This document shows, in pieces, positions 10,544 through 24,274 of a DNA stretch of 64,000 nt. Made by a program: the position numbers and the translations under genes. Under the pieces are notes generated by a model, which worked only from the letters and a program-made list of their open reading frames with translations, was not told where the DNA came from and made no database searches. Position 1 is the first letter of the stretch. Each line of letters starts with the position of its first letter. Origin of the DNA: Annona cherimola (Eukaryota; Streptophyta; Magnoliopsida; Magnoliales; Annonaceae); the NCBI GenBank assembly GCA_030490835.1, contig CM059977.1, forward strand, positions 17,279,335 to 17,343,334, read 5' to 3'.

Positions 10544-12215
10544 ATGCATCACTTAGCCAGATCCTATTCGTCTCGAAATGGAGATCAACACAAGGCCTGA
10601 CCAAATAAGAGTGGACGAGTCGAGGGCAGTTGCTGCCACAGTGAACCCAAAAATGGTTGGACCTCCCCTCGTCTCTCTCAAGGATAAGCGTCTCTTACCA
10701 GAGAGATGGTTGCATCATCTCATTAAGACCTTTGATCATTTGCCCGTAACAAGTCCGAGTTCGCAGAATATCTACAACCTGATGAGAGAAACGCAGATGA
10801 TTGATTGGGGTTCCAAGATAATTTCCTGGGCCAATGAGTGAGCCAAGCAGTCCCCTCCTCTTTTCCCAGAAAGTACGGCCTAATAACTTTCCAGAAAGAA
10901 AGAACGAAAGAGAAATAACAACAAACAAAGAAATCACAACATATAGAACCATTCCAATCATAATAAATTGTGAAAATTTCACTGCCACGACTCGTCTTGC
11001 ACTTCTTAAAATGGCTACCCCTAAAACGAACTCACGGCAGCTACATAGGAAAACCAAAACCTACATGAAAATGTACAGGACTGATGGCAAATTGGTGGGA
11101 TTATGTTTGTGTTGTTTCTGACTTTGATAAGAATATAGCTGAAGCAGGGCTTGCTGATGGTATGCGTAGCGCGCCTTTATTGGAAGCAAACCAAGGCAAG
11201 CTGGGATTTTATACAACCAAAAAACGAGGAAAATCACAGCTGCCTGTATGGCTAAAACAATGTAAATCGCCTGTCGTGACTGAAGTAAAAAAACAAAAAC
11301 TCGTTTTTAAATGATTCAAATGAATTTTTCAGGGGCTGCCCATTTCATCACCTCACCCCAAATGAAAGCCTAGCTGCATGTCAGAAAATAGAAGGGTTAG
11401 TCTTCATGGACAAAATTATAAATCAATGTATCCATACACACAAACGTATATCTAGCCCATTTTATATAACAGATCAAGACCAATTTAGTATGAGTGACTA
11501 CGCAAACAACCAAAATTAAATGTTCGGAATGCTGACCAACTACTCCTAACAACAGCATGTATAAATCATACATGCCTGCATGATACGTGCAATCTATGCT
11601 TCGAAAGTCCAATTCCACGCAACTCACAGCACAAAACTGCTTTGGTAGGGAATCAAGAACCACAATCACCATTCACTGATGACAGCAAAATATGAGTGAG
11701 ACAACGCGTCAGTAGAAATAGTGGTCCACGAGGAATTAATGTGCTGCATGAGGGTTCATATCTATAATCCATGTCATAATAAAACATGGTGAACCCAATA
11801 ATGTGTGAACTCTTCGAGCTTTCTCACGTGTAGAAAGAAAATTAGGACCCATAAAATCCATTCTATAATTATGCTTCAATCGACAGCCTGGGTTGTCCTA
11901 TAAGTTATGAAGTCCTATGCGCCACTTGTCATTAATTTTTGAATGAGTATTTCTCCTACCAGATCTGTAGAACCCATCGCTAAACATGTAAAGGTAACTC
12001 AATGAAATCAATCGATCTGGAAGGGAAGTTTTTTAAGTCCCTGTTGTGTTAGAAGATGTCAGGATCCAATATTTCAGACCTTCCATTTATTGAGGAAACC
12101 AGTCCAGTCCAATGGGTGCTATGGAAATCTAGAAGACCATGTTCCCAAAATTAAATAATAAATTAAAAAGGTAGAGAAAGAGTAAGACATTCAAGACGCA
12201 CCGGTAGGATTTCTC
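10544..12215. other. Gene-poor interval downstream of the coiled-coil gene, with an unexplained ORF-like island
   Basis: From about 10578 to 11314 base composition is closer to genic than in the flanking AT-rich DNA. Plus-strand ORFs of 87 codons (10578-10841) and 76 codons (11084-11314) and a minus-strand ORF of 120 codons (10695-11057) overlap. None matches a family I recognise and no splice structure could be built. It could be a noncoding transcript, a decayed gene or chance. The part nearest 12215 probably holds the 3' UTR of the minus-strand gene that ends at 12216. Confidence 0.35.
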
Positions 12216-15200
12216 TCAAACAATTGTAGTTGCCAGTAATATATGCAGCACAAACCAGTAGATAACAACTCCAAGCCTTAGGGTAGGCTGCCTCATTAGC
12301 ATGCGCTCCCCAGAGACCCTGATGTATCAGTAGATGTTAGTTCAAGAAAATAACCAAGGCAGTATTTCCCTGAAAAAGAAAATTTCCAATTGATCCTACC
12401 ATATCCCATCAATCCTGTCTGTGATGGGTCTTGTAACTCTTGGAACAATCCTCGACGTAGTAAGCGATTTGAAGCCATGCACTAGATACAGCCAGAAAAT
12501 TTTGAAAAATAAAAAGACAGTCATTGGAGGGGTGAAAGGATTCCAGCTATTAATAATGAAATAATAATTAACAGAGTGAAAGTAGTTGTCTTCATGCAAA
12601 TGAATGACACTGAAAACCAAACTTACCTTTGTCATCATCTTCATCATCCAATACATTACTTCCTGACTCCACATCTACTGCTATAGCAACTTGATCATTG
12701 TTTATTTTGCGAAGACTACGAACATGTGGGGCAATAGGGCCCACTCTTTTGTTTATCTACGCCAAACAAACATTAATTGTCAATCAAAAGATGAAATTTT
12801 ACAGTCTGAATCATGGTTAGATGTCCATGAAATATAAATCAACCCAACAAGGAGGCAATGTTGTCTAAAAGCCAAAAGACCCATTTGAAATGTAAACCAT
12901 AAACAAGTAGATAGTAGACTAGAAAATTTCTTGTAAAAAAATCGATATGATGACAATAGTGAGATTTCACTTTTGAGAAATTCTTGAACACAAATCAGCC
13001 TATAACTACTAGTCTGAAAAGCGGGAAAGGTCCTGGAAAGGCAATGAGCAGGCAATAAATTTTCAAGCCTGACTTTGAACTGGGAAGCTCAGGCAATTCA
13101 AACGTTAACAATTTGAACAGCCCATGACATCCTCAGAAGCAGTTCTCTTGAATACATGTGAGTGCATTGACAATAAATTAAACTGTGCAATAAAAAAAAA
13201 AGAACTCCATTGCACATGGAAGCTTGTACGGGGGCACTTCAAGTACAAGGCAAAAGAAAAAGGTTTATAATCCCAACTTTCAAACATTACAATGAAAGGT
13301 CAAAAGCCGCATATCTATCCATGGATTAAAAAGAAGCAAGCTCATTCTTGGTACTGAGAAATCCACATATTGCCACAAATTGACAGGCTGCAGCATGAGG
13401 TACAGCCTTGCTAAACTATGAAGCAAAAGACGAACATTGCTTGGAGATCAAACAGAAATTAATCTGTACAAGAAGCATTATCATGATATTATACAAACAA
13501 GAAAACTCATAACAGACAAAAGTGACGTACCCAAAGTACTTCATATCCCCTTTGTTGGTCTATTGTTTATTTTACCTACCACACGCCCAAACCATAACAA
13601 TTTAATTTTAGCAACATTTTATGGTATGTGTTTAATTGAAATGGGTATAACCATTTAAAATGGCATCAAAAAGGATAAGAGATGGCCATCACAAAAATCC
13701 AGCTCCAATTCAAATAAAAGCATAGCATGCAAAAGACAGACCATACAGAACCAACAGATATGAAAAATAGCTGTACACTAATATTTGACTAAGAGGACAA
13801 ATTCAATTTAGCCAGCAACTCAAAATTATATAGCTGACCTTACAGGGGCGGGAAACAGCTTATGATAATGATGATGAACTGATAATTATACACAAAGGAA
13901 TAAGTGGTGCCATACCATTGGTTCACCATCCATGTCCAGGTTGCTGATGCTGGATGTTTGCCCAGAATCCATTGCTCCTTGAAATAATGCTAGTTGAGAT
14001 TCCTTCTCGTGAAGAGAATTCTCAAGAATCTCTTGCTTCTGTGACAGCTCTTCTACTTTGCTCCTTTCCGCTTGCAATAATGTCTCTTTATTTTGAGCCA
14101 GCAACTTTAGATCATCTACTTCTGATAGAATCGATGCAATATGCTTTTCCATAACCTCAATCATTTTACTACCCTCATGATCATCGATTTGAACATCATG
14201 CACCCCAAAAAGTGAAAATACTGTGGACAACCATGTCATTAAATCCTGCATCTCAGTCAAACTCTTCTTGTTGTTCTCCTGTGACATTAGAGCATCATTG
14301 GTACACCGAGTCACCTCTTGACGTAGGAAAGATATTTCTGAGTCCCGAGCTTGCAATTGCTTCTGAAGATTTTCAATCTCCAAGAGAAGACTCTCAGAAA
14401 GATGATGCAACTCATCGAACTTGCTCACAGTTGTTGAAAGCTTTGCCATAGCCTTCCCACGAGAAGCTTCAAGGCTCTCCAGTGCCAAATTCTTTTCTTG
14501 TACAGTCTTCTCAAGTTCTGCAACTTGGTTGGACAGATCCTCCATCTGTGATTCTTCTTCATCAAGTGCTTGCATTAGGCTCTCAATCTCTGGATACATA
14601 CAAATTCAAAGCTTAGATGCGTATTCCACCAGGGGGCAAAAAAACCTTAGATGTATAGGGAATTCATTTATCCCCCAATACACAATAAAATTAAAAACAC
14701 AATTTTGGGATATGCTAGGGTGCACCGTATTGCACCCTAGTTAGGGTGAACCATCAACGAAATGCAGCCCAAATTGATAATGAAATCAAAATCTAACCAG
14801 TCACATGATTTAACATCATTTATTTTATTACAGAAGCAAAAGTCAGCTCAATTGGAATTTTGGGTGGGCAATATAATCAACTGTAAATTATGAAAAACAC
14901 AGAGATCCATTCATAGATGCATTATAATGTTAAAATACTTTATAAATCAAACATAAGAATGATAGTTTAGATGGTTTAGCTGCTGTATTAACATGTTTAA
15001 AAGTGATATACACAATTATACCATGTTGATTTTACATATTTTATTGATGGGACCGAGGCATATAATTGATTTTGATGAAACTTCATCATCATCATATTAC
15101 ACTGATTCTGATTTTCTTAGAAGAAAGAAGTCTCTTTAGCTAGAATTGGTCTCCCTCTTAAAGATTATTAAATGCCACTTTCTTAAAAGGATTTGCTAGA

Positions 15201-18200
15201 ACTAAATCATACACCATAATTAAATCTAAAATGGCATCCTCTTTCATTTCTTATTCCAAAACCACAACCCCCATGAATTCTCTTATAATTCATTTCTCTC
15301 TTCCTACATGTCCATTTAAATTTACTCAAACCAAATCTTTTCTTGGTCCGGTATCCTTTGCACTAAATTATCGTTGTGATTCCAAGATTGTGTCTTGACC
15401 CTATCATCTAATCCTACTTGTGTCATTTAAAGCTCAAGTCACATTTATTACCTCTTCGCATAGCACAAGTTTTAATTGAATAATTCTATCATTCACTTTA
15501 GTAACATCTAAAACTTTTACCTTTAAATTTATTTTCTAGTATTATGTTTATGCCATTTCTATTTCCATTCCTCTACATATCATAATTTATACCCATTAAC
15601 CTCTTTAGCCTCAAACTTCTTTAGATTTAACCTTTTGGAAACAAGCTAAATTGATTCTTCTTCTATCAGTGTCCATTAATTTCATACTCCTCACTGAAAG
15701 AGTCCCAACATCCCATGAGAAGAAGTAGACCTTGTGCTTTGAGGCTCAATGCACACTGGTGTATACACTCATTTCATGGTAAAAATCGATACACATATTA
15801 AATACACTTATATTAATAGTTTCATGGAAAAAGTTTCAAAAAAAATATATTAAAAAAGAGTTTAAATACACCCAGGTGCATAGAGCCTCAATGCACTCGG
15901 TTGCATATAACTAGCCTCCACCTTCTTCACCCAACCATGTCTATAATGACATAAAAACCTTTGCCCACTTTTCACAGCAACAGTACTAGCAACTTGTAAT
16001 GTCACTTTAGAATCCATGGAAAAAATGCAGAAGTTTGTATAGCACCAACTGCCAACCTGATGCATCAGCCCATGCCTTTTATCCAGGCTTGGGACTGGCA
16101 ATAAAGGGAAAATTCCTATTGGCAAGGTGTTGGCATGTGCTACAAATGTGTTTCTAAATTAGACATTCAGCATGACTCCTGCTTGAAGGTATATTTTAAA
16201 TAACAAGATCCAAATACTTTACCTTGATCTTTAGCAGACAAACTATTAGATAGAGATCTGATCTCCACCTGTAATTCCTTTGACGATGTCTCATGATCCC
16301 TCAGCTCCTTGACTCTCATTTCTAGTGATTTCTGAGCATCCTTCATTGATTCTAACTGTTTCTCCAAATTATTCACCTGTGATGTAGCAGATTCAAGTTC
16401 GACCATGTAATGCTTCGCTGTTGCTTCAGCTTCCTTAATTTGAGTTACAAGCTCTGAACATATCCTGTTGCTTTGGATGTCCTTCTCCTGAAGTTCATTT
16501 TGCAAATTTGATATGGTAGCTTTGAGTTCTCTCTCATTGCCCTCTAGACGTTGTATCTGAATATTTGCTGAACCCTTCACAGCTGACAATAATGCACCTG
16601 TCATTATCTTGATAGATTCCTCAGTGACAGAAATGTTCCCTCCGTCAGCAGTGTCTTTTCTGTCTATGCTTGTAGGAAAGGTCATTTCAGTTTTTCCTGA
16701 TAAATGAACTCCAGAAGGCAACCCATTCTCAACCATCTGTACTTTTCGATCTTCAATTTCAGCAAGTGACTTGTTGCATGCATCATAAAGCAAGGAAACA
16801 TTCTTCTGCAGCATGCTGATTTCAGCATCCCTGTCCTTTCTTAGTGACTCAAGGTGAGCAACTTCTTTGCTTAAAGATTCTAAGGATTCATTTTCAGAAG
16901 ATATTTCTTTCTGAATAGCCTCCATTAGTTGAGAAATATATGCAGCTTGATCCTCAAAAGTAATTGCATGCGTGTGGCATTTTCTCTTCAGGTCATTAAC
17001 CTCTCTTATGCATTCTTGCAACCCATGACCAACAATATCAAAACATTCAGTCATAGAATCCCCACTGTGCATCTTCTGTGCTGAGAAAGAATTAAAACCA
17101 GATGTCGTCACCTGAAAACAACACTTATAATATGAACAACCAACACAATATATCAATTTTTCAACACACAGCATTCTGGAAGCTTACAAATTACAATTTT
17201 GAAGAACAGCATAAAATTACCTCATTTAGCGAAATGCTGGAGAAGACATCTGGAGATGCATGAGGCAAAGAATGGCCAATTGAACTTCTTGTGTTCATGT
17301 GCTTCACAAAAGACAAAATTCCTATCTGCACAGTGTGCAAGAGATCTAGGTCCTTCGAAAAGATATTAGCTAGAACATTGGCTAAACAAAAAAACTCCTC
17401 CTGCAGTTGCTCAGTGCCAGTCTTCAACTTCAGAAGGTGAGCGTGTTGCCATTTCCTTTCCTCTTCATGGGAAGTTGTGGTCTCTTCAAGTTTAGAATGA
17501 ACTTCAAGTCTTGCAGCTTCTAACTTCTCCTTTTGTCTGACAAGTTCTGTGACTGCATTTCGTGCCTTTTCCAGCTCCTCCTGGAATATGTCCGCTCTTT
17601 CTTGGACTTCATTCAACTCTGCAACAAGTAGCTCAGCTGCCCTTTTGGACTTCTTTGCTTCCTGCTCAAAGGAAACCGATGCAGCACGCAAATCTCCACT
17701 CCATTTCACAATCTGCTCAATCTTCCGCACAGGGTCATTAACATTCACCTGCTCCTCTATATCAATGGCAAGCAATGCAGTCAATAAGCTACTCAATGTT
17801 TGCTCAGATTCCTGCAGTCTCTTCTCAGTCTCTGCCAACAGCTTCCTCAACATTGAATTTTCAGACATCAGGGCATCAACCTTCTCTGGGTAGGCTGACA
17901 GATCCTGGATTTTCTGTTCATACTGCAAAAGAGCAGTCTCTCGCTGGCTGAGCTCTATCTTTAAGCGTTCAACTTCAGCATGCATCTCCTTAATTGTTTG
18001 CTTCATATCATCTCTCTGTTGCACTAAGCCCTTCCCTTTTCTTACAGCAACATTCAATTTCTCTCTAACAGATGCAGTTTTTTGCTCCTCCTGTTTGCAT
18101 TTTTCTAGCAGATCATCTCTCTCTTTACTGGTTGCTTCATGTTCTGACATCAATGACCTGTATCTATGTGCAAATTCATCCTCCTCCTCCTTACCATGAA

Positions 18201-21200
18201 CCACATCACTCAAAGCTGTATCAAACTGTCCCTTTAGAAGCAATGGTTCCTGCTCTTTCACATCATGTACATCTTTCAAACCCTGTACAATTTCACCTGC
18301 TTCATTGGGCGAACACACTGCATTCTCAGCCATAGATCTCTCTGAAGATAGTGACATATACTTGTCAATAAGCATTTGCAGCAGTCCTTCTAAGCACTCA
18401 GTACTGCTGCCACCACTAACCATGCCTTCCATATCGTGGTTTGGTAAGACATGATTCAGTAAACCCTGCAATCTCTTAATGTCAGCATCAATATGCTCAA
18501 AACTTGCAACCTTCTCAGTCAATTTCCCCTGCAAATCAGCTATTTCCTTAATCAAATTGCCCTTTTCATATTCGTAATCACCTGCCTTCTCTGACATTTT
18601 CTGAAGCTCAAGGGTAAGCTTCTCCATGCTTTCAGAAAGCTGCTCTTTCTCATGTGTGATAGCAACAAGCTTGGCCTTCATGTCATCCAATTTATTGTGT
18701 GCATCACCCAGTTCAGCTATAAGTGAATCCGAAGAGTTCTCAAGGTCATCAATCTTCATCTGAAAAGCATCCCTAACCTGTTGAGCTTCAGACACTGCTC
18801 TTCCTAACCACTCTATCTTGTCTTCCGGTTCCATTGACCTCAACTGAAGAGGTAACTCGATTCTTTCCAATAGCTCCTCCCATCTCTGCATGAGATTGTT
18901 CCTCTCCAACAAAGACTGTTCAAGAATCTCATTATGCTCAGCTAAACCATAAAATTTACTCTGGAGCTCATCGTGCTTTTTTCTCAAATCATCAAATGCT
19001 GGATTTAGGGTTGGCTGCACCTCATCCTTCCAGCCATCCATAACAACAAAACCACCATCAGAATAAGATCCTCCAACAGAACTTTTCTGATCCCAGTCAT
19101 TCAAAGGCAAAGAATTCCCTGTGACAGATCTTGCAAGCCACTCAATTTTCTCAATTATGTCTTGAGAATGGAAATGCTCAGGCAACTCCAAGTCTTCCAG
19201 TGTCTCTTCAATTCTTTGAAGAACAGAATCCTTAAGAAGAAAAGATTCTCTCAGTGCAGTTGCTGAATTCCGAATGTATGACAACTCAGTTTCTAGAGCT
19301 TCAACACGTTCACCTGCCTCTGAGTAAGCTTTAAGTTTTAATTCGACTTCATTAAGTAACACATCCTTCGAGTCCAATTCCTGCATGCACTTTTCAAGCT
19401 CACTTGATTTCTCTGCCAGTGACTGCTTAAGATTGTCTCGCTGCACAATCAGACCTTTTCCCTTTGCGACAGCCAAGCTGAGCTTTTCCCTGACAGATGA
19501 CAGCCTCTGCTCTGATTGTTCAAGTTCAGTTCTCTTAACCTTCAATTCTGAATGCGCCGCTTCAAGAGCCTCTTCCATCTTACTTAAATTTTCTTTCAAA
19601 AGATGCACCTCAGTGTCCTGATGAAGATCTGAAGAGTTCAACTGGTGCAATTTTTCCTTCACGTCATGCAGTTCCATCAGCTTTGGCCCAAACTCTTCCC
19701 TCAGAAAGTCATGCAATGGAATCATAGGACCCTCAGAAAGCTCCTGCCTGGATATAAATTCCAGCAAATAGTCCTTTGAAAGACTCACCTGCTCCAACAT
19801 TCCCCTATATTTCTGCACAATTAAAGCAACTGAAGCCTCTAGATGTTTTACAGGTAACATCACTGTGTCCCACTCAATCTCCTTTGACTGAATTACAGAC
19901 AGGAAATTGTCCAACAACATGAAGATGGCTTCTGGTTGTGGACTATTTTCATTCTCTTCCAACATACTGAGAAGGCTGATGCACAGTTTGTTTAGTTCCT
20001 CCACAGCTTTGTTTTCCTTCATGAGTTTAGTCTCAAGATCTTCAGCTTTGTTACCCAAAAGAAGGCATTTTTCGTTTAGCTCTTCTATGGAATGTGTTCT
20101 GTTTATAAGCTCATGCTCCAGCTCATGTTTGGAACATAGGAATTCCTGCCTCTCATTCACCAACTTCTCTAGTTGCTTCATAAGCAGTTCACAGTCACTG
20201 GGTACCATATCAAGCAGTTCATCAGGTTCTCTAAGTGTTTCAGCTGCCTCTTTCCTTTCAGATGAGTCGATTGTGAGTTTCCTGACGCCATGATAAATTT
20301 GACTAAGCATACCAAAAGCAATTTTTCTCTGTCCTTGCAAATCAGCAAAATTTCGATTCAGTTCATCATGAGCATTGTGAATCTTTTCATGCACGGAATA
20401 AGCCTCTTCAAGTTTCACACGAAGATCTTCAATTGTTTCCTGCCACTGATACACCAGCTTTTCTAGTTGCTTAATAAGCAGTTCACAATCACCAGGTACC
20501 AGATCAAGAAGTTCATCAGCATCTGCAAGCGTCTCAGCTGCCTCTTTAGTTCCACCTGAATCAATTGTGAGTCTCTTGATGCCACGATAAATCTGATTTA
20601 GCATACCAATAGCATTTTTACTCCGTCCTTGCACATCAGCAAAATCCTGATTCAGTTCCTCATGAGCATTGTGGATCTTCTCATGCAAGGTATAAGCCTC
20701 TTCAAGTTTCATGTGAAGATCTTCAATGGTCCCTATGGCAGTATCAATCACCCCAGTAGCACAAGCAGCAACATCTGGCTGCTCACGACTGACTGAAGTA
20801 AGGGAGACAACTGGTCGAATATACATCTCGAGCCTCTTGACAGAACCAGAGATTGACTCCACAAGTGATGTCTGCTCTTGCTGAAGGCTTTCAATTGCTC
20901 CTATTGAAGCATTGACCACCTTAATGACATGGGCGCCTAAATCGGACTTCTCAGAATCGGCTGAAATAGAGTCTGCAACTAGCCCAATGCAAGAGCTAAG
21001 CTTTCCAATAGCCTCAGAAACAATCCCTCTAAGGGTCATCTGCTCTTGTTCTAGGGTTGACATTTTGATGACCATCTCCTTCTGTAAGCCTTCTACTTGA
21101 TTTAAGGCAATGCTAGCTGTGTTAATAGCATTTTGCTGAATGTCGCTGCACTGATGTGTAAGATCATCAATTCTAGATTGATAATTAGACAATTTAAGGA

Positions 21201-24200
21201 CGAGCTCATTGTTTTTTCCTTCAAGACTACTGCTCCATTTCTTTTGAACTTCATGTTCAACTTCAAGTGCTTTCAGTGTCATGATGGCAATATTTTTGCT
21301 CTGTTGTTCACGAATAAGTAGTTCATTAGCCTTTTCCATATTCCACTCAAGCTGCTCCAGCACTGCCCTAAGAGTTAATGTCTGTTCTTGTGCTTCCTGT
21401 AACGAGTCTGCAGAGCATTCTGATTCAAGCACAGGCACATCATCTGCAACTGCATCATCCTGATGGACCTTTGATTCAAATGCTTGAATCAATTTCGATA
21501 TCCCAGAAGGAGAGGCCTTATCACTGAGTCTACTTGAGGCTGTTGACTGAGAGTATATACCTTGGATTGCATTTTCAAGCTTCCTTACTGTCCTGATCGC
21601 ATCCTGAGTGTGTTCCTTCAAGAAAAACAACCCAACAGAATCACCGGAACCTTTGCCTTCACTTTCAGGATGTGAATGCTCCTGTGCATGGCCAAGTATC
21701 CCAGATACCTCCAAGGGGGTATCACCTCCATTGTTTTTATCAATTATGAGATGAGAATCTTCAGCTGTGTGATCATTAACAGCTCCTGGACCACCGGAGT
21801 TTTCGAATTTACGCGTGGCTTGAGCAAATAACCGCTGATATCTTTCATCAAACTCTTTCACCTTCTCTCTGTACAAATCTAAGCTTCCAGAAAGAAAGAA
21901 GTTCTCTTCAGTGCACCGTTCAAGGTCTGCCATAGCGTTATTAAGGTTAGCCTCAAGCTGCATTTGGGCATCATGCACCATAGCCAAATGTTGTTCATAT
22001 CCAGACAACTCTGCAGAGAGGGTACCGGTCATGACTTTTAAAGAGTTTTTCTCTGATTCAAGCATCAGTTGTGTGTTTTCTAAAACAACTAGGCTTTCTT
22101 TATGCTCAGATAACTCTGCAGCAAGTTTCATGTTCTCAGAAGCAAGATCTTCTTTCTCTGCCTCAAACTTGTTTCTCTCCTCAGCAGCTGAACTGAGATT
22201 TCGACTCAAATCTGCATTTTCCATCTGTAATGTTCCCAATAATTCCTTGCAGCTAGCCAATTCTGAAAACAGCTGTGCAGATTCTTGTTGTGACTGTTGT
22301 AGTTTCTCAAACAAACCAGAAGCTGTAGCTTTATGTTCCTCAACTTTACTCCTCGAAGACAAGACTTGGAGTTCAAGCTTCTCCTTTTCAGCACCCATAA
22401 CATGTAGCTCAGACTTACATTTATTGAGTTCATCACTAATGCTCATGTTTATTTCTCTAGTTTCTAGGACTGAAGCTTCAAGCTTTGCCAGTTTGCCAAG
22501 TAACTTCTTCTCTCGCTGATGGAAGTTCGTTTGCACCTCAAGCTGTTCCATGAGCTGCAAATGGAGGTAGTCTTTATCGATGTTTGTTAAGAAAAGATAC
22601 TGTTTAATATTCTCAACACCATCAGCAATGCTGCCATCAACTTCAGTGCCTTTACCCAACCTAACCTCATCACCAGCCATAGAAAATGATCGTCTCGATT
22701 TAAGTAGAAAATGAACTTCCTCTTCATCAAGCCCCTCCAGTACCTTTTCCAGAGAAATAGCCCGTCCAACCAAACTTGCCTGATGTTCTTCTGGATGGTT
22801 GTGTGCGCTGGTACCGACTATTGTAGCAGCGCCCTCTGGAAAACAGCACTGTTCATGCTCTCCGGCACTGGCAGCTACCTTGTGCTTGGCTACAAAATCT
22901 TGCAATTGAGACATAATTGGCATATCTTTAAAATCGTCACATTTCTTCCCTGCATCCTCATCCTCAGAACCAGATGTATCTCCATGCTCAATGACAGATG
23001 TAGTTCCTGCTGTCTCTGGACAAATTTCACCCAAAACATGAGAGACGTCTCCTTCTTCAGCTCCACCAACTGAATCTCCTACCACAGAATCAGATGCAGC
23101 CACAGTCTCATGCTTTGCAAGCTCCATCCCGAATACACAAACTTCTAGGTCCTCATCACAAGTTTGTAATTGTCCAGTATTACCATTGTCATTTATGTCA
23201 TGCTGGTCCAAACCCGAACATTGAGCTTCCTGCATTGCGCCTACCCAACAAATGAGAATGCAATTATACATCTAATCCCAAATTAAATGTTCTAAGATGA
23301 TCCATGTTTCAGTCACAAGTATAACAACAACCTGGAGAAAAATAAATAAATAACATGCTAGTAACTGCATGAGCAGAAAAATAAGCAATAAATCTTACCT
23401 GATCTGATTCTGCTCTGCTTGATTGTGCTTCTCCAACCATTTCAGCCTCCACCCCATTAGCCTCTTCTACAGAAACAGAATACGGTAAATCTGAAGGTGT
23501 CAGAAAATCTAACATCATCATTTCTGGTTTAGTTGACAAATCAGCAAGTGGCGAATTCTGACCCCCCTCATCCACATTTGTTGATGACACACCAGCAGCC
23601 AGATTTTCCCCACCCTCATCCACTGGTTCTCCATCCCTTCGATCTGCCTCCAACATATCAGTCTTTTCAGATGGAAGGGATGATGTTGCGAACTCAGCAT
23701 CTGCTTCACCCACCTTCCCTGAGACAAAGGGCAACAATAAATCTACGGGCACAGGATGAGCATCAGTTGTCATCACTGTCACGCCAACTGAGGAATCACC
23801 GTCAGTTTCCATGCTGTGCTGTCCTTCATTCATGGCAGGAGCAGAATCTGAAGAATCGGCAACAGCCACTTCAGCATCCGTTGCCATATTGCCTGCGCCA
23901 AGGGATACTGCATCTGCATCAATAACCGGTACACTTTCTCCCTCCCCTAACTTGGACTCTGACGAATCATCACCCGCCACAGCAGCAGCAACCAGCACCG
24001 CGTCAGCATTCACATTTGGCCCATCCTTACTAGATTTATCACTGGATTTCCCGCGACTGCTACTGCCCTTGCCTTCCTTTTTCTGTCTAAATTGTTCAAG
24101 CTGCTCCAACGAAATCGAAAACTAAAACTTTAAAACATAATTTACAAAATAAAATCAAACTCTAGTATGTCCTAATTCACGGACATAATGTCTCGAATGC

Positions 24201-24274
24201 TAGGGTTTTCGTCGAAATCTGACCTTTTTGCGGCCTGCTGCGAGCATGCCGGTGCGGTTCCCCTTCTTATCCAT
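12216..24274 (-). CDS. Giant tail-anchored coiled-coil protein, TNO1-like (2,879 aa, eight coding exons)
   Basis: Coding exons, 5' to 3' on the minus strand: 24274-24224, 24100-23399, 23229-17221, 17111-16223, 14589-13916, 12756-12627, 12481-12400, 12318-12216. All junctions are GT-AG, phases agree at each one, and the total of 8,640 nt is exactly 2,880 codons with the stop. The N-terminus reads MDKKGN..LAAGRKK then LEQFRQKK, a signature I associate with a plant family related to Arabidopsis AT4G31570/TNO1. Residues 18 to about 300 are acidic and Ser-rich; about 300-2780 are heptad-rich coiled coil. A KGKGL-(I/V)-x-QRD motif occurs near residues 1504 and 1986. The C-terminus has a conserved TSRIVPRVTRP..DRIDGIW stretch, then a hydrophobic segment (about 2861-2879) ending the protein, as in a tail anchor. 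TNO1 acts at the trans-Golgi network; a Golgi/TGN tethering role here is inference. Residues about 1082-1277 are a tandem internal duplication. Confidence 0.88.
14715..14740. repeat. Perfect short hairpin in an intron
   Basis: CTAGGGTGCA and its exact complement TGCACCCTAG are separated by six bases, within the intron between coding exons 4 and 5 of the coiled-coil gene. It may be the core of a very small or decayed inverted-repeat element; no target duplication was found. Confidence 0.5.
15731..15910. mobile_element. Partial copy of the foldback MITE of 4010-4958, in an intron
   Basis: Contains GAGGCTCAATGCAC twice in related form at the two ends and an inner block (ggtaaaaat..acacatattaaatacac..attaatagt) that matches the right inner arm of the 4010-4958 element. 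It lies in the 1.6-kb intron between coding exons 4 and 5 of the coiled-coil gene. About 180 bp remain; boundaries are approximate. Confidence 0.55.
20165..20745 (-). repeat. 98-codon in-frame tandem duplication inside the coiled-coil gene
   Basis: Two adjacent blocks offset by 294 bp encode near-identical segments of about 98 residues. Each runs from IEDL..KLEEAY, through HEKIHNAH.ELN and RLTIDS/KLTIDS-like sequence, to KEAAETL and CELL.KQLEKLV. The second copy ends before the stretch beginning NERQEF. The offset is a multiple of three and stays in one exon, so the reading frame is kept and the coiled coil is lengthened. Confidence 0.9.

Noticed and set aside
17549..23073. Plus-strand ORFs opposite the large coiled-coil exon
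   Set aside because: They are Ser/Cys/Phe-rich mirror images of a Glu/Lys/Leu-rich coding strand and have no recognisable content.
23230..23271. Using the acceptor at 23241-23242 (exon start 23240) or the ORF's own first ATG for the large exon
   Set aside because: That acceptor breaks the phase with the preceding exon; the CAG acceptor at 23230-23232 keeps it.
23309..24109. Protein starting at a TTG at 24107-24109
   Set aside because: The true start is the ATG at 24272-24274 in a separate exon (17 codons, ending AAGRKK), which joins in phase to an exon starting at 24100.
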